Shown here: one piece after another, positions 34,948-42,867 of the stretch
How positions within the stretch are numbered: position 1 is the first letter of the stretch
Layout: each line of letters begins with the position of its first letter
Assembly (NCBI RefSeq): GCF_047634355.1
Contig: NZ_JBLIAL010000003.1
Source of the DNA: Porticoccus sp002341315
GTDB taxonomy: Bacteria; Pseudomonadota; Gammaproteobacteria; Pseudomonadales; Porticoccaceae
Length of the DNA stretch: 64,000 nt
Strand: one strand, 5' to 3'
Notes under the pieces: model-generated
Seen by the model: the letters and a program-made list of their open reading frames with translations, nothing else
Told to the model about the DNA's origin: nothing
The model's database searches: none
Translations under genes and position numbers: made by a program

Positions 34948-35423
34948 TCCGGGCAGATACCGACAATTTCAATCACCTTTGATCCCACCTGAAAGTTTGC
35001 CCGCCCGGCAGCATTTATGACGGCATGATCCACCTGGTCGTCGCTGCATTCTGCCGTTGAACCGCATTGCTCACAGATGAGAAAAAAATCACTGTGGTAA
35101 TTACCGGGAAAGGGGCAGCCTATGTAGGCGTTCAGGGATGAGAGGCGATGAATCAGGCCCTGGTCCACCAGGAACTGAATCGCCCGGTAAACTGTGGGCG
35201 GCAAAACACGATGAGCAGACGTTTCTGATTGCGACATCTGGTCGACTATTTCATAGGCGCCGAGTGGGCGGTGACTGGCCCATATGGTTTTCAGAACTGT
35301 TTCACGTATCGGCGTGAGACGGGCTTTTCTGGCATCACAAAGCTCCCTTGCACGGCACAGTGCTGCATTGATACAGCGCTTGTGGTCATGGCGGTGATAA
35401 GCGATTCGGGAGTTGGTCAGCAT
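34935..35423 (-). CDS. zur: Fur-family zinc uptake regulator Zur
   Basis: 162 residues: winged helix (LTPIRETVLKTIWASHRPLGAYEIVDQM, PPTVYRAIQFL) and a dimerisation/metal domain with HSDFFLICEQCGS and C-terminal CPEC, the paired cysteines of a structural zinc. Neighbours on both sides are zinc uptake genes, which separates it from Fur. Zur represses them when zinc is plentiful. The gene is translationally coupled to znuC and diverges from znuA. Confidence 0.94.
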   Translation of the reverse strand: MLTNSRIAYHRHDHKRCINAALCRARELCDARKARLTPIRETVLKTIWASHRPLGAYEIVDQMSQSETSAHRVLPPTVYRAIQFLVDQGLIHRLSSLNAYIGCPFPGNYHSDFFLICEQCGSTAECSDDQVDHAVINAAGRANFQVGSKVIEIVGICPECRG

Positions 35424-35468
35424 TTCCAGTCTCTTCAGAAAAGATGTTACTTTGTATCGTTTACTCTG

Positions 35469-35496
35469 TAGTTGAGAATACAGTTCAACTCAACTA
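35469..35496. repeat. Inverted repeat in the zur/znuA intergenic region
   Basis: TAGTTGAG and CTCAACTA form perfect 8-base arms 12 bases apart, 46 bases upstream of zur. The half-site GTAGTTGA recurs at 35591-35598, nearer znuA. It is a candidate operator for the divergent promoters, but it does not resemble the usual Zur box (GTTATAnnATAAC type), which I could not find here. Confidence 0.45.
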
Positions 35497-35632
35497 AATA
35501 AAATTGATACATTATTGCATTTAGCTTTGGTTGCCACGATATAAACCATTTATGGCTCTAGAGCCTGGCAGTCAGTATACTTTCAGGGCCTGTAGTTGAA
35601 TCCCCACCGATGAAACAATATAGCAATAGATA

Positions 35633-36544
35633 ATGAAAAAGAAGACATATACACATGGGATCGCCCTGTTGATTGCTGGCGCAATGCTGGCAAACAAGGC
35701 CATTGCAGATGAAGTCCCAGAAGTGATCGCTTCCATCAAACCTCTCGCTGCCATAGCTGAGGCGATTGCAGGCGAAGGCGTTGGGGTTGAAGTGTTATTA
35801 CCGGCAAATGTTTCCCCCCATGACTACTCGCTAAAATTTTCCGATCTTCGTGCACTAAAGACTGCCAGGCTGATCATTTGGATTGGTCCACACTTTGAGT
35901 CTGTGTTGCAGAAACCCCTGGCACAACGGCCCGACTCGCAGTTACAAATCGCTGAATTAAGCGGGCTGATTTGGCCGCCGGAACACACTGAAAAAACCCA
36001 GGAGCACTCACACGGACATACGCATGATGATCTCACACGGGATTTACATGTCTGGCTCAATCCGATTAACGGAATCGTGATTGCCCGGGCGATTGCGGCG
36101 GAGCTGACCAGGAAATACCCTGCCGAACAGGCCATTTTTGATCAGAACCTCGAGGCGTTTACGGAGGTGGTCACTCAACTGGACTCAGTGAACAGGCAGC
36201 GGCTTGCGGGTTTGCGCGAACGCGGTTTTATCGTCATGCATGATGGCTATAGCCATTTTGTCGCTCATTATGGACTGACGCAGTTGGCTATGATGCAGCT
36301 GTCCAGCGGGGTAACACAGGGCATCCGCCACTACGGGCAAATGTTGGCGTTGGGGCAGCAAGTAAGCTGTGTCTTCAGTGAGCCGCAGCTGGACAGTAAG
36401 GCCGCTCGCCAGTTGGCACAGCAACTGGGGGCAAAAAGTGCCGAGCTCGACCCCCTGGGTATCCACCTGGATTCAGTAAAGGGGGGGTATCCAGCGCTGA
36501 TAGAGGGTGTTGTGGACACATTTGTCGGTTGCCTGAGCGAATAG
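35633..36544 (+). CDS. znuA: Zinc ABC transporter substrate-binding protein ZnuA
   Basis: 303 residues: signal peptide ending near AIADE (residue 25), then a cluster A-I binding protein. The zinc ligands are in SPHDYSL, LHVWLNP and MHDGYSHF, with the closing DPLG motif. A His-rich loop (EHSHGHTHDD) lies around residues 122-132, as in ZnuA proteins that trap zinc. It feeds ZnuBC and is divergently transcribed from zur. Confidence 0.95.
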   Translation: MKKKTYTHGIALLIAGAMLANKAIADEVPEVIASIKPLAAIAEAIAGEGVGVEVLLPANVSPHDYSLKFSDLRALKTARLIIWIGPHFESVLQKPLAQRPDSQLQIAELSGLIWPPEHTEKTQEHSHGHTHDDLTRDLHVWLNPINGIVIARAIAAELTRKYPAEQAIFDQNLEAFTEVVTQLDSVNRQRLAGLRERGFIVMHDGYSHFVAHYGLTQLAMMQLSSGVTQGIRHYGQMLALGQQVSCVFSEPQLDSKAARQLAQQLGAKSAELDPLGIHLDSVKGGYPALIEGVVDTFVGCLSE

Positions 36545-36578
36545 GTTCGATTAATCAGGCAGGGGAATGTAACCGACA
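36523..36578. repeat. Nested inverted repeat across two convergent stop codons
   Basis: TGTCGGTT-GCCTGA (36523-36536) pairs with TCAGGC (36555-36560) and AACCGACA (36571-36578), giving a two-part stem interrupted by a 10-base bulge. One arm is the last codons of znuA, the other the last codons of the opposite-strand ThrB-like gene. There is no T run. It may stabilise or shorten both 3' ends. Confidence 0.5.
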
Positions 36579-37507
36579 ATCCGGCGGCGAAGTTTCTCCT
36601 TGTATACAGCCGGATCACGTTTTATCGACAGCGTGTCGCCGTGCTCGGGAAGGAGTGAGTTTAATAGTCTGGATATCCAGAATCGGGTGGCAGAAAAACA
36701 TAAAATGTCTTGCCAATACTGATTTTCCACAGCGGTGAAAGGTCTCTCAGCGGCATAGGCGTCCAGCAATGCGCTAGTCAGTTGCCGGTCCAGCTCACCC
36801 TGTTGATTACAACACCATTCATTAACTGCCTGGGCCACATCCAGCAGGAGCCAGTCAGTGCAGGCAAAGAAGAACCCGGTCACGGCTTGAAGTTGCGCCC
36901 CTCTGAAAATCAACTGGTCGGCAAACAGGCTGCCTATCAGGGGGCCGGAGGGTAGCACAGGGCCGGCCTCGGCCGTCCGTCTGAATCGGATCAACTGTTC
37001 TTTCAGTAACGCCGCATCACCTGCTGACAATTGGTCTATCACTTCCTGCGCTGCAAGATCCAGCCATATCAGGCTGCGGGGGTTGCTGTGCTGTTCACTG
37101 AAGCCACAAGTACTGGCGTGCATTTTGCCAAGGAACGTACCAATTTCATGACATATTGAAGGGTTTGGCTGCTTTGGCGCCTGCCCTTCCGGTAACTGAA
37201 ACAGCAGTGCCGGCGATTCGCCATAGTTGGTTACATGATGACCCGAGTGATCGGCAAGACAGGGCGTGACGGGGATTTGCTGCCCACGGAGGTAATTCAC
37301 CAATCGAGCTGAGAACGCCAGCCGATCCCTGGCAGCCTCCCCCGCCACCACGAGAAAAAAACGGTCGCCGGCGACAACACTGAATCTGCAGGTCAGGTGA
37401 TTCCGGGCTGAATAAATGGCATCAATGCCAGCGACCAATCTTTCCGGTGAGTATTGGACAAGAAAATGATTGAGTGTCCGGATATCTGGCAGCAGGAACG
37501 AAGACAT
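36551..37507 (-). CDS. ThrB-family (APH-fold) homoserine kinase homologue, probably catalytically inactive
   Basis: 318 residues. Its position between znuA and polA and its overall pattern (short Glu-rich N-lobe, EIGTFLGKMHAST, ACTDWLLLDVAQAVNEWC, RPFTAVE, RFWISRLL) match the pseudomonad APH-type homoserine kinase ThrB. The active site does not. Where ThrB has HADLFRDN, this protein has IGSLFADQ (191-198), so the catalytic-loop His, Asp and Asn are all replaced. Where ThrB has the metal-binding Asp of IDF, it has Gly211 (TGF). Length and reading frame are intact. It is best seen as a pseudokinase or a repurposed protein; true ThrB activity is unlikely. Family fairly sure, inactivity inferred. 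Confidence 0.78.
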   Translation of the reverse strand: MSSFLLPDIRTLNHFLVQYSPERLVAGIDAIYSARNHLTCRFSVVAGDRFFLVVAGEAARDRLAFSARLVNYLRGQQIPVTPCLADHSGHHVTNYGESPALLFQLPEGQAPKQPNPSICHEIGTFLGKMHASTCGFSEQHSNPRSLIWLDLAAQEVIDQLSAGDAALLKEQLIRFRRTAEAGPVLPSGPLIGSLFADQLIFRGAQLQAVTGFFFACTDWLLLDVAQAVNEWCCNQQGELDRQLTSALLDAYAAERPFTAVENQYWQDILCFSATRFWISRLLNSLLPEHGDTLSIKRDPAVYKEKLRRRIVGYIPLPD

Positions 37508-37619
37508 GGCGTTAATGATACCTCACGAATTTCCTGGTTAGATTAGCCGCTTGTTGGCTGGAAAGAAACAATTTGGGGTATGCTTCACCCATCCAAGTCT
37601 CTGCTCAAGTTGCCTGCCA

Positions 37620-40340
37620 ATGAATGATAAAACACCGCTCGTACTGGTGGATGGATCCTCCTACCTCTACCGGGCTTTCCACGCCTTACCTCCCCTGATT
37701 AGTTCGGGTGGACAGCCAACTGGCGCTATCAAGGGGGTTATCTCAATGATACGCCGCCTGTTGAAGGACTACCCGGGAAGCCCGCTGGTGGTGGTTTTTG
37801 ATGCGAAGGGAAAAACCTTTCGCGACGAACTCTTTGAAGCGTACAAGTCACACCGCCCACCGATGCCCGATGAGTTGAGACAGCAAATTGAACCGATCCA
37901 TCAGATTATCCGTGCCATGGGGTTGCCCCTGCTGGTGGAAGATGGGGTGGAGGCAGACGATGTCATTGGCACGCTTGCGCTGAAAGCCTCGCAAAACCAG
38001 ACCCATGTGGTGATCTCCACTGGTGACAAGGATATGGCTCAACTGGTTTCAGAGCAGATTACGCTGGTCAACACCATGACTGAAACGGTCATGGATCCGC
38101 AGGGGGTGATCGACAAATTCGGTATTCCGCCAGAATTGATGATTGATTATCTGGCGCTGGTTGGCGACAAATCAGACAACATCCCCGGTGTCCCTGGCGT
38201 CGGTGAAAAAACGGCCCTGGCCATACTGCAAAATCTGGGTGGTATGGATGCCATATACGGCAATCTGGAGGCGGTTGCCGAGCTCGATTTCCGCGGCGCC
38301 AAAAAAACACCGGCAAAGCTTGCCGAGAACCGGGACCAGGCATTTCTTTCCTACCAGCTGGCGACCATTAAAACCGACGTGCCATTGACAGTAACCTTGT
38401 CGGAGCTGGGTAATGGCTTGCCCGATAACGCCGCCCTGCTCGACTGGTTCCGCCAACTGGAGTTCAAGGGCTGGGTTGAGGAATTGCTCGCTGCCGGGGA
38501 AAGTGACAACAGTTTGTTGTCGCCAGCCGCTGACAAAGACTACCAGGTGATTCTCACTCAGCAGCAACTCGATCAGTGGCTGCAGAAATTGGAGCGGGCC
38601 GAATTGGTCGCCTTTGACACGGAAACCACCAGCCTCGACTACATGCAGGCCAGCATTGTCGGCGTCTCCTTTGCAATTGCTGCGAATCAGGCGGCCTATG
38701 TCCCCCTTGCCCACGACTATCTGGGTGCACCCCGGCAACTCGATCGGGATGCGGTGCTGGAGCAACTGAAGCCGTTGCTCGAGTCACCAAAACTCGCCAA
38801 GGTAGGCCAAAATCTCAAATATGACATGAGTGTACTGGCCAATCACGGTATTGCCATGCAGGGCATCCGCTTCGACACCATGCTTGAATCCTATGTGCTG
38901 GATTCCACTGCAACACGGCACGATATGGATAGCCTGGCACTGAAGTACCTCGGGGAAAAAACCACCCACTTTCAGGATATAGCTGGCAAAGGTGCCAACC
39001 AGCTCACCTTTAATCAGATTGCCATTGAGCAGGCCGCTCCCTACGCGGCAGAAGATGCGGATATCACCCTGAGGCTTCATGAAACACTCTGGCCCAGATT
39101 GCAGGAAATAACCGGGCTGGCACATGTTTACCAGGCCATTGAAATGCCATTGGTGCCTGTTCTGTCAAGAATAGAAAGAAATGGAACAAAAGTAAGCGCT
39201 GACTTACTTCGGAAACAAAGCGACCAGTTGGGTGAACGCATAGCGGCGTTGGAGCAGCAGGCTTTTGACTTGGCGGGAGAAGAATTCAATCTGGCCTCAC
39301 CGAAACAACTCGGTTACATCCTTTTTGAAAAACTCAAACTTCCAGTACAAAAGAAAACAGCCAAGGGTGCCGCATCTACCAAAGAAGAGGTGCTGCAGGA
39401 GTTGGCACTGGATTATCCGCTGCCGAAATTACTGCTTGAACATCGCAGTCTCAGCAAGCTCAAGTCCACCTATACCGACAAGCTGCCTTTACTCGTCAAC
39501 CCTGCCACGGGGCGAATTCATACGTCCTATCATCAGGCGGTGACGGCAACAGGGCGACTGTCTTCCTCAGACCCGAATTTACAGAATATTCCCGTGCGCT
39601 CCGCAGAGGGGCGTCGCATTCGCCAGGCATTTGTAGCCACAGAGGGTTGCAAGATAGTGGCGGCCGATTATTCGCAAATCGAGTTGCGAATCATGGCTCA
39701 TCTCTCGGGAGATCACGGACTAAAAGCAGCTTTTGAACAGAATCTCGATGTGCACAGCGCTACCGCGGCAGAGGTGTTTGGCGTCGAATTGGCTTCTGTG
39801 ACGGGAGAACAGCGGCGCAGTGCCAAGGCGATCAATTTCGGATTGATCTACGGCATGTCAGCCTTTGGTCTGGGCCGCCAGTTACACATTGGACGGAATC
39901 AGGCCCAGGAGTATATCGACCTGTATTTTGCCCGCTACCCCGGAGTACAGGCCTACATGGAGTCCACGCGAAAGCGTGCGGCCGAGCAAGGCTATGTTGA
40001 GACACTGTTTGGCAGGCGCCTGTATCTGCCCGAAATCAGGGCCAGTAACGGGATGCGTCGGCAGGCCGCAGAGCGCACCGCGATCAATGCCCCGATGCAG
40101 GGGACTGCGGCCGATATCATTAAACTGGCAATGATCAGCGTCGATCAGTGGTTGGCCGATAAAAAGCTCAACACCAGGATGATTATGCAGGTGCACGATG
40201 AACTGATTCTGGAGGTTCCTGAGGGCGAACTGGAGGGTGTGTTGTCTGGCCTCAGGGCCCGCATGAGCGATGCCGCCCGGCTCGATGTACCGCTGGTTGT
40301 CGATGTGGGTGTCGGAGATAACTGGGACGAGGCACATTGA
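37620..40340 (+). CDS. polA: DNA polymerase I
   Basis: 906 residues from the ATG at 37620 (the frame is open 23 codons further up without family similarity). Domains: 5'-3' exonuclease (about 1-300, VDGSSYLYRAFHALP, ISTGDKDMAQLV, GDKSDNIPGVPGVGEKTA) and an active 3'-5' exonuclease (about 320-510, FDTETTSLD, NLKYDMSVL). The polymerase domain is about 520-906 (ADYSQIELRIMAHLSGD, NFGLIYGMSAFGL, VHDELILEVPE). It acts in Okazaki fragment maturation and repair. It is followed by the sRNA region and convergent engB, as in enterics and pseudomonads. Confidence 0.98.
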   Translation: MNDKTPLVLVDGSSYLYRAFHALPPLISSGGQPTGAIKGVISMIRRLLKDYPGSPLVVVFDAKGKTFRDELFEAYKSHRPPMPDELRQQIEPIHQIIRAMGLPLLVEDGVEADDVIGTLALKASQNQTHVVISTGDKDMAQLVSEQITLVNTMTETVMDPQGVIDKFGIPPELMIDYLALVGDKSDNIPGVPGVGEKTALAILQNLGGMDAIYGNLEAVAELDFRGAKKTPAKLAENRDQAFLSYQLATIKTDVPLTVTLSELGNGLPDNAALLDWFRQLEFKGWVEELLAAGESDNSLLSPAADKDYQVILTQQQLDQWLQKLERAELVAFDTETTSLDYMQASIVGVSFAIAANQAAYVPLAHDYLGAPRQLDRDAVLEQLKPLLESPKLAKVGQNLKYDMSVLANHGIAMQGIRFDTMLESYVLDSTATRHDMDSLALKYLGEKTTHFQDIAGKGANQLTFNQIAIEQAAPYAAEDADITLRLHETLWPRLQEITGLAHVYQAIEMPLVPVLSRIERNGTKVSADLLRKQSDQLGERIAALEQQAFDLAGEEFNLASPKQLGYILFEKLKLPVQKKTAKGAASTKEEVLQELALDYPLPKLLLEHRSLSKLKSTYTDKLPLLVNPATGRIHTSYHQAVTATGRLSSSDPNLQNIPVRSAEGRRIRQAFVATEGCKIVAADYSQIELRIMAHLSGDHGLKAAFEQNLDVHSATAAEVFGVELASVTGEQRRSAKAINFGLIYGMSAFGLGRQLHIGRNQAQEYIDLYFARYPGVQAYMESTRKRAAEQGYVETLFGRRLYLPEIRASNGMRRQAAERTAINAPMQGTAADIIKLAMISVDQWLADKKLNTRMIMQVHDELILEVPEGELEGVLSGLRARMSDAARLDVPLVVDVGVGDNWDEAH

Positions 40341-40387
40341 GCGTTTAAGCGCTAATTCTGGGGTAAAAATTTTTTTATACCCGATGG

Positions 40388-40414
40388 GAACTCATGCCAT
40401 AAATGACTGACTAA
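40388..40414 (+). promoter_or_regulatory. Sigma-E-like promoter of sRNA copy A
   Basis: GAACTC (40388-40393), 16 bases, then ACTAA (40410-40414). The RpoE/AlgU consensus is GAACTT-N16/17-TCTRA; one mismatch in each box. The predicted start point falls near 40420, where the conserved sRNA block begins. Confidence 0.5.
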
Positions 40415-40419
40415 CCTTA

Positions 40420-40525
40420 CGAGCAGGCAAATATTGCTTTGTTCTCCCCAAACTAAATGCAAAGCTCGTTAATCCCCAAACAACAGCAAAGCACGCCCTG
40501 ATCTCAATGGTCAGGGTTTTTTTTT
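40420..40525 (+). ncRNA. Small RNA copy A in the polA-engB interval (Spot 42/ErsA position)
   Basis: A predicted RNA of about 105 bases, not coding. Elements in order: a small hairpin GCAA/TTGC (40427-40437), an unpaired C-rich core TTCTCCCCAA (40442-40451), a second CCCCAA (40474-40479), and AACAGCAAAGCA. An intrinsic terminator follows: CCCTGATC/GGTCAGGG at 40496-40516, then nine T. From core to T run it matches copy B at all but roughly a dozen of about 80 positions. The interval downstream of polA holds Spot 42 in enterics and ErsA in P. aeruginosa. The C-rich core is complementary to Shine-Dalgarno sequences, as expected of a base-pairing regulator. Confidence 0.7.
40496..40525 (+). terminator. 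Intrinsic terminator of sRNA copy A
   Basis: CCCTGATC and GGTCAGGG (one T-G pair) enclose the loop TCAAT and are followed by nine T. Confidence 0.92.
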
Positions 40526-40578
40526 GCCCTGCAAACCCCACGAAAAAGGCCCTGGATAAAAAACTTCTTACCAGAATG

Positions 40579-40605
40579 GAACTTTTCATCGGCAGGAGAG
40601 ACAAA
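40579..40605 (+). promoter_or_regulatory. Sigma-E-like promoter of sRNA copy B
   Basis: GAACTT (40579-40584), 16 bases, then ACAAA (40601-40605): same spacing as copy A. The -35 box matches the RpoE/AlgU consensus exactly. The predicted start lies near 40611. Confidence 0.5.
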
Positions 40606-40610
40606 TCAAT

Positions 40611-40710
40611 ACAAGCAACATTGCTATTTTCTCCCCAAGTTAAATGCAAGGTTTGTAAACCCCAAGCAACAGCAAAGCATACCCTGATCTCTATGGTCAG
40701 GGTTTTTTTT
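40611..40710 (+). ncRNA. Small RNA copy B, tandem paralogue of copy A
   Basis: A predicted RNA of about 100 bases. A 5' hairpin AGCAA/TTGCT (40614-40625) is followed by TTCTCCCCAA (40629-40638), CCCCAA (40660-40665) and CAACAGCAAAGCA. The terminator is CCCTGATC/GGTCAGGG (40682-40702) with eight T. Differences from copy A keep the C-rich cores, the AACAGCAAAGCA block and the terminator stem, while the linker between them varies. This is the pattern of a duplicated functional sRNA. It ends 26 bases from the stop codon of opposite-strand engB. Confidence 0.7.
40682..40710 (+). terminator. Intrinsic terminator of sRNA copy B
   Basis: The same stem as copy A, CCCTGATC/GGTCAGGG, with loop TCTAT and eight T. 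Confidence 0.92.
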
Positions 40711-40736
40711 AGACGGCTTATCTTGGAAGGGGGTTA

Positions 40737-41345
40737 TTAGTCGATCAACCAGGATTGAATCACCAGTTTTAATTGGTCAATGCCCGCTTTCTTGAGCGAT
40801 GAAAAAGTTTGTACTGTCACCTCATCCCCGAAACCGGCTTTGGCCAGCTCGCGTTTGACGGTCAGAAGCACCGTTTTAGCGGGTCCATTGTTCAATTTGT
40901 CTGCTTTGGTGAGCAATAGATGAACCGGCATGGCAGACTGTCTGGCCCACCCGATCATCTGCCAATCATATTCCTGCAGTGGATGGCGAATATCCATCAG
41001 CATCACAAGGCCTCTCAGGGATTGGCGTTGTTGCAAATATTCGGCGAGGTTGCGATCCCACGCCTGTTTCATGGCCTTCGGTACTTTGGCGAAGCCGTAA
41101 CCGGGCAAATCCACCAGGCGACAGTTTTCGGTCAGGGAAAAAAAGTTGAGCAACTGTGTGCGCCCCGGTGTTTTGCTGGTGCGGGCCAATTTGCTATTGT
41201 TGGTCAGGGTATTGATGGCGCTGGACTTCCCGGCATTGGATCGTCCGGCAAACGCAACTTCCCTGCCGACATCTTCCGGACACTGCCAGACGGTCGGGGC
41301 GCTGATGAGGAATTGAGCCTTGGTAAAAGAGATTTCTTCTGACAT
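40737..41345 (-). CDS. engB: Ribosome biogenesis GTPase EngB (YsxC/YihA)
   Basis: 202 residues. G1 is GRSNAGKSS, G2 TPGRTQLLNFF, G3 DLPGYGFA, G4 TKAD and G5 near TFSSLKKAG. It is an essential GTPase in 50S subunit assembly. It faces polA and the sRNA pair and diverges from cytochrome c4. Confidence 0.96.
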   Translation of the reverse strand: MSEEISFTKAQFLISAPTVWQCPEDVGREVAFAGRSNAGKSSAINTLTNNSKLARTSKTPGRTQLLNFFSLTENCRLVDLPGYGFAKVPKAMKQAWDRNLAEYLQQRQSLRGLVMLMDIRHPLQEYDWQMIGWARQSAMPVHLLLTKADKLNNGPAKTVLLTVKRELAKAGFGDEVTVQTFSSLKKAGIDQLKLVIQSWLID

Positions 41346-41400
41346 GTGGAAAAGCCTTGGTGGAGTAACCTGATATCAACTATTAAGGTCGGAGGGGGTT

Positions 41401-41411
41401 TGGTATATAAT
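41401..41411 (+). promoter_or_regulatory. -10 element for cytochrome c4
   Basis: TGGTATATAAT contains a perfect TATAAT (41406-41411), 66 bases before the cytochrome start. The -35 box is poor. Confidence 0.5.
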
Positions 41412-41477
41412 GCCCCCGCTTTTTAGAAGGCAATAAGAATGTCCCATTGTAGCGGAATGCAGAGAGCGGATTAACCA

Positions 41478-42116
41478 ATGAAAAAAATGATTCTGACAGT
41501 GACTGCCCTACTCACAACGGCCCTTGCTGCCCCTTTTGCCCTTGCGGCAGGGGATGCTGCAGCCGGCCAGGCTAAAACAGCGATGTGTGCTGGCTGTCAT
41601 GGTGCCGATGGCAACAGTGCCATGGCGACCTTCCCGAAGCTGGCCGGCCAAGGTGAGAAGTATCTCACGAAGCAACTGCAAGATATCAAAGCGGGTGATC
41701 GTGTGATACCTGAAATGACCGGCATGCTGAGTAACGCATCTGAACAGGACCTGCAGGATATGGCGGCCTATTATGCGTCCAAGACCATTCAAATGGCCGG
41801 CGCCAAAGAAACTGATCTCGACCTTGGTGAGCGCATCTACCGTGGAGGCAACATTGAAACCGGTGTGCCAGCCTGTACCGGTTGCCACTCCCCTGCGGGT
41901 AATGGTAACAACCCTGCGGGTTATCCGGCATTGGGCGGTCAGTTTGCCGAATACACCGCCAAACAGCTACGTGCCTTCCGCACTGGTGCCCACGACCCCG
42001 AAAATTCGGCAGCCCGTACCAATGACGGTGATTCGCAAATTATGCGAGGTGTTGCTGCCCAGATGAATGATGTTGAAATCGAAGCGGTGTCGAATTTCAT
42101 CGCCGGTTTGAAATAA
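41478..42116 (+). CDS. Diheme cytochrome c4
   Basis: 212 residues: signal peptide (cleavage near AALAAG, residue 24) and two class I cytochrome c domains with heme motifs CAGCH and CTGCH, each followed by a distal Met region. Cytochrome c4 is a periplasmic electron carrier to heme-copper oxidases and a likely donor to the caa3-type oxidase of this window. The position between engB and dsbA is the one seen in pseudomonads. Confidence 0.95.
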   Translation: MKKMILTVTALLTTALAAPFALAAGDAAAGQAKTAMCAGCHGADGNSAMATFPKLAGQGEKYLTKQLQDIKAGDRVIPEMTGMLSNASEQDLQDMAAYYASKTIQMAGAKETDLDLGERIYRGGNIETGVPACTGCHSPAGNGNNPAGYPALGGQFAEYTAKQLRAFRTGAHDPENSAARTNDGDSQIMRGVAAQMNDVEIEAVSNFIAGLK

Positions 42117-42222
42117 ACAGCCGTTTGCCTGGTGTCTGACCGTCTTTTTAATGCTGTGGGTGGAACCTGTTCGGTCTCTGTGGTCTATGCAGGGTAATTC
42201 AACCAGTCTAAAGGAAACGCTA

Positions 42223-42867
42223 ATGCGCAATTTGCTGTCGACTATTATGATATCTGCCGCGATGTTGGCCTTTGTTATGTCTCCTGTCCATGCAGAGGAG
42301 CCTTACAAAGCCGGCGATCATTATGAGGTGTTGGCCGAGGCGGTTGCCACCAGTAATCCCGACAAAATCGAGGTAGCAGAGGTGTTCTGGTACGGGTGTA
42401 GCCACTGCTACACGTTTGAGCCGGTGCTGAATAAATGGACGCAAGGATTATCCGACGATGTTGAGTTTGTCCGCGTTCCGGCGATTTGGCACCCGACTAT
42501 GCGCCTCCATGCCAAAGCTTATTTCACTGCCAAAGCCATGAAATCCCTTGATCAGCTCCATGAGGCTATTTTTGAGGAAATGAATCCCAAAAAAGCCAAA
42601 CTGAAAACAGAAGATGAAATTGCCGACCTGTTTGAGGCCAATGGTATAGATCGTGCAAGATTCACTAAAGTCTTTAACTCGGCAGGTATCGATATGGCTG
42701 TTGATCTGGCAGCCAAAAAACAGAAGCGCTATGACATCCAGGGCACACCCGAAATGGTTGTGAATGGAAAATATCGTATTTCCGGTCGCGATAATGGTGG
42801 CAATGCGGGTATGCTGAAAGTGGCCTCCTACCTTATCGAGCGGGAACGTTCGTTGATGGGTCAATAA
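42223..42867 (+). CDS. dsbA: Thiol:disulfide interchange protein DsbA
   Basis: 214 residues from the ATG at 42223, which has AAGGAAA upstream. A signal peptide (to about residue 24, PVHAEE) is followed by a thioredoxin fold with the active site CSHC (Cys59-Cys62) and the cis-Pro loop GTPEMVVNGKYR. It oxidises cysteines of periplasmic proteins. Most DsbA proteins have CPHC; here Pro is replaced by Ser, which may shift redox potential. Neighbouring cytochrome c4 makes the usual cc4-dsbA pair. Confidence 0.95.
   Translation: MRNLLSTIMISAAMLAFVMSPVHAEEPYKAGDHYEVLAEAVATSNPDKIEVAEVFWYGCSHCYTFEPVLNKWTQGLSDDVEFVRVPAIWHPTMRLHAKAYFTAKAMKSLDQLHEAIFEEMNPKKAKLKTEDEIADLFEANGIDRARFTKVFNSAGIDMAVDLAAKKQKRYDIQGTPEMVVNGKYRISGRDNGGNAGMLKVASYLIERERSLMGQ

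Noticed and set aside
35424..35632. Canonical Zur box in the zur/znuA spacer
   Set aside because: No GTTATA/TATAAC-type palindrome is visible; only the TAGTTGAG repeat was reported.
38172..38765. Long antisense ORF (197 codons) inside polA
   Set aside because: No family resemblance, opposite to an unmistakable polymerase gene; a shadow of its codon pattern.
40364..40383. GGGTA...TACCC A/T-rich hairpin after polA as its terminator
   Set aside because: The stem has only weak A-T pairing with mismatches; the sRNA terminators are much stronger candidates.
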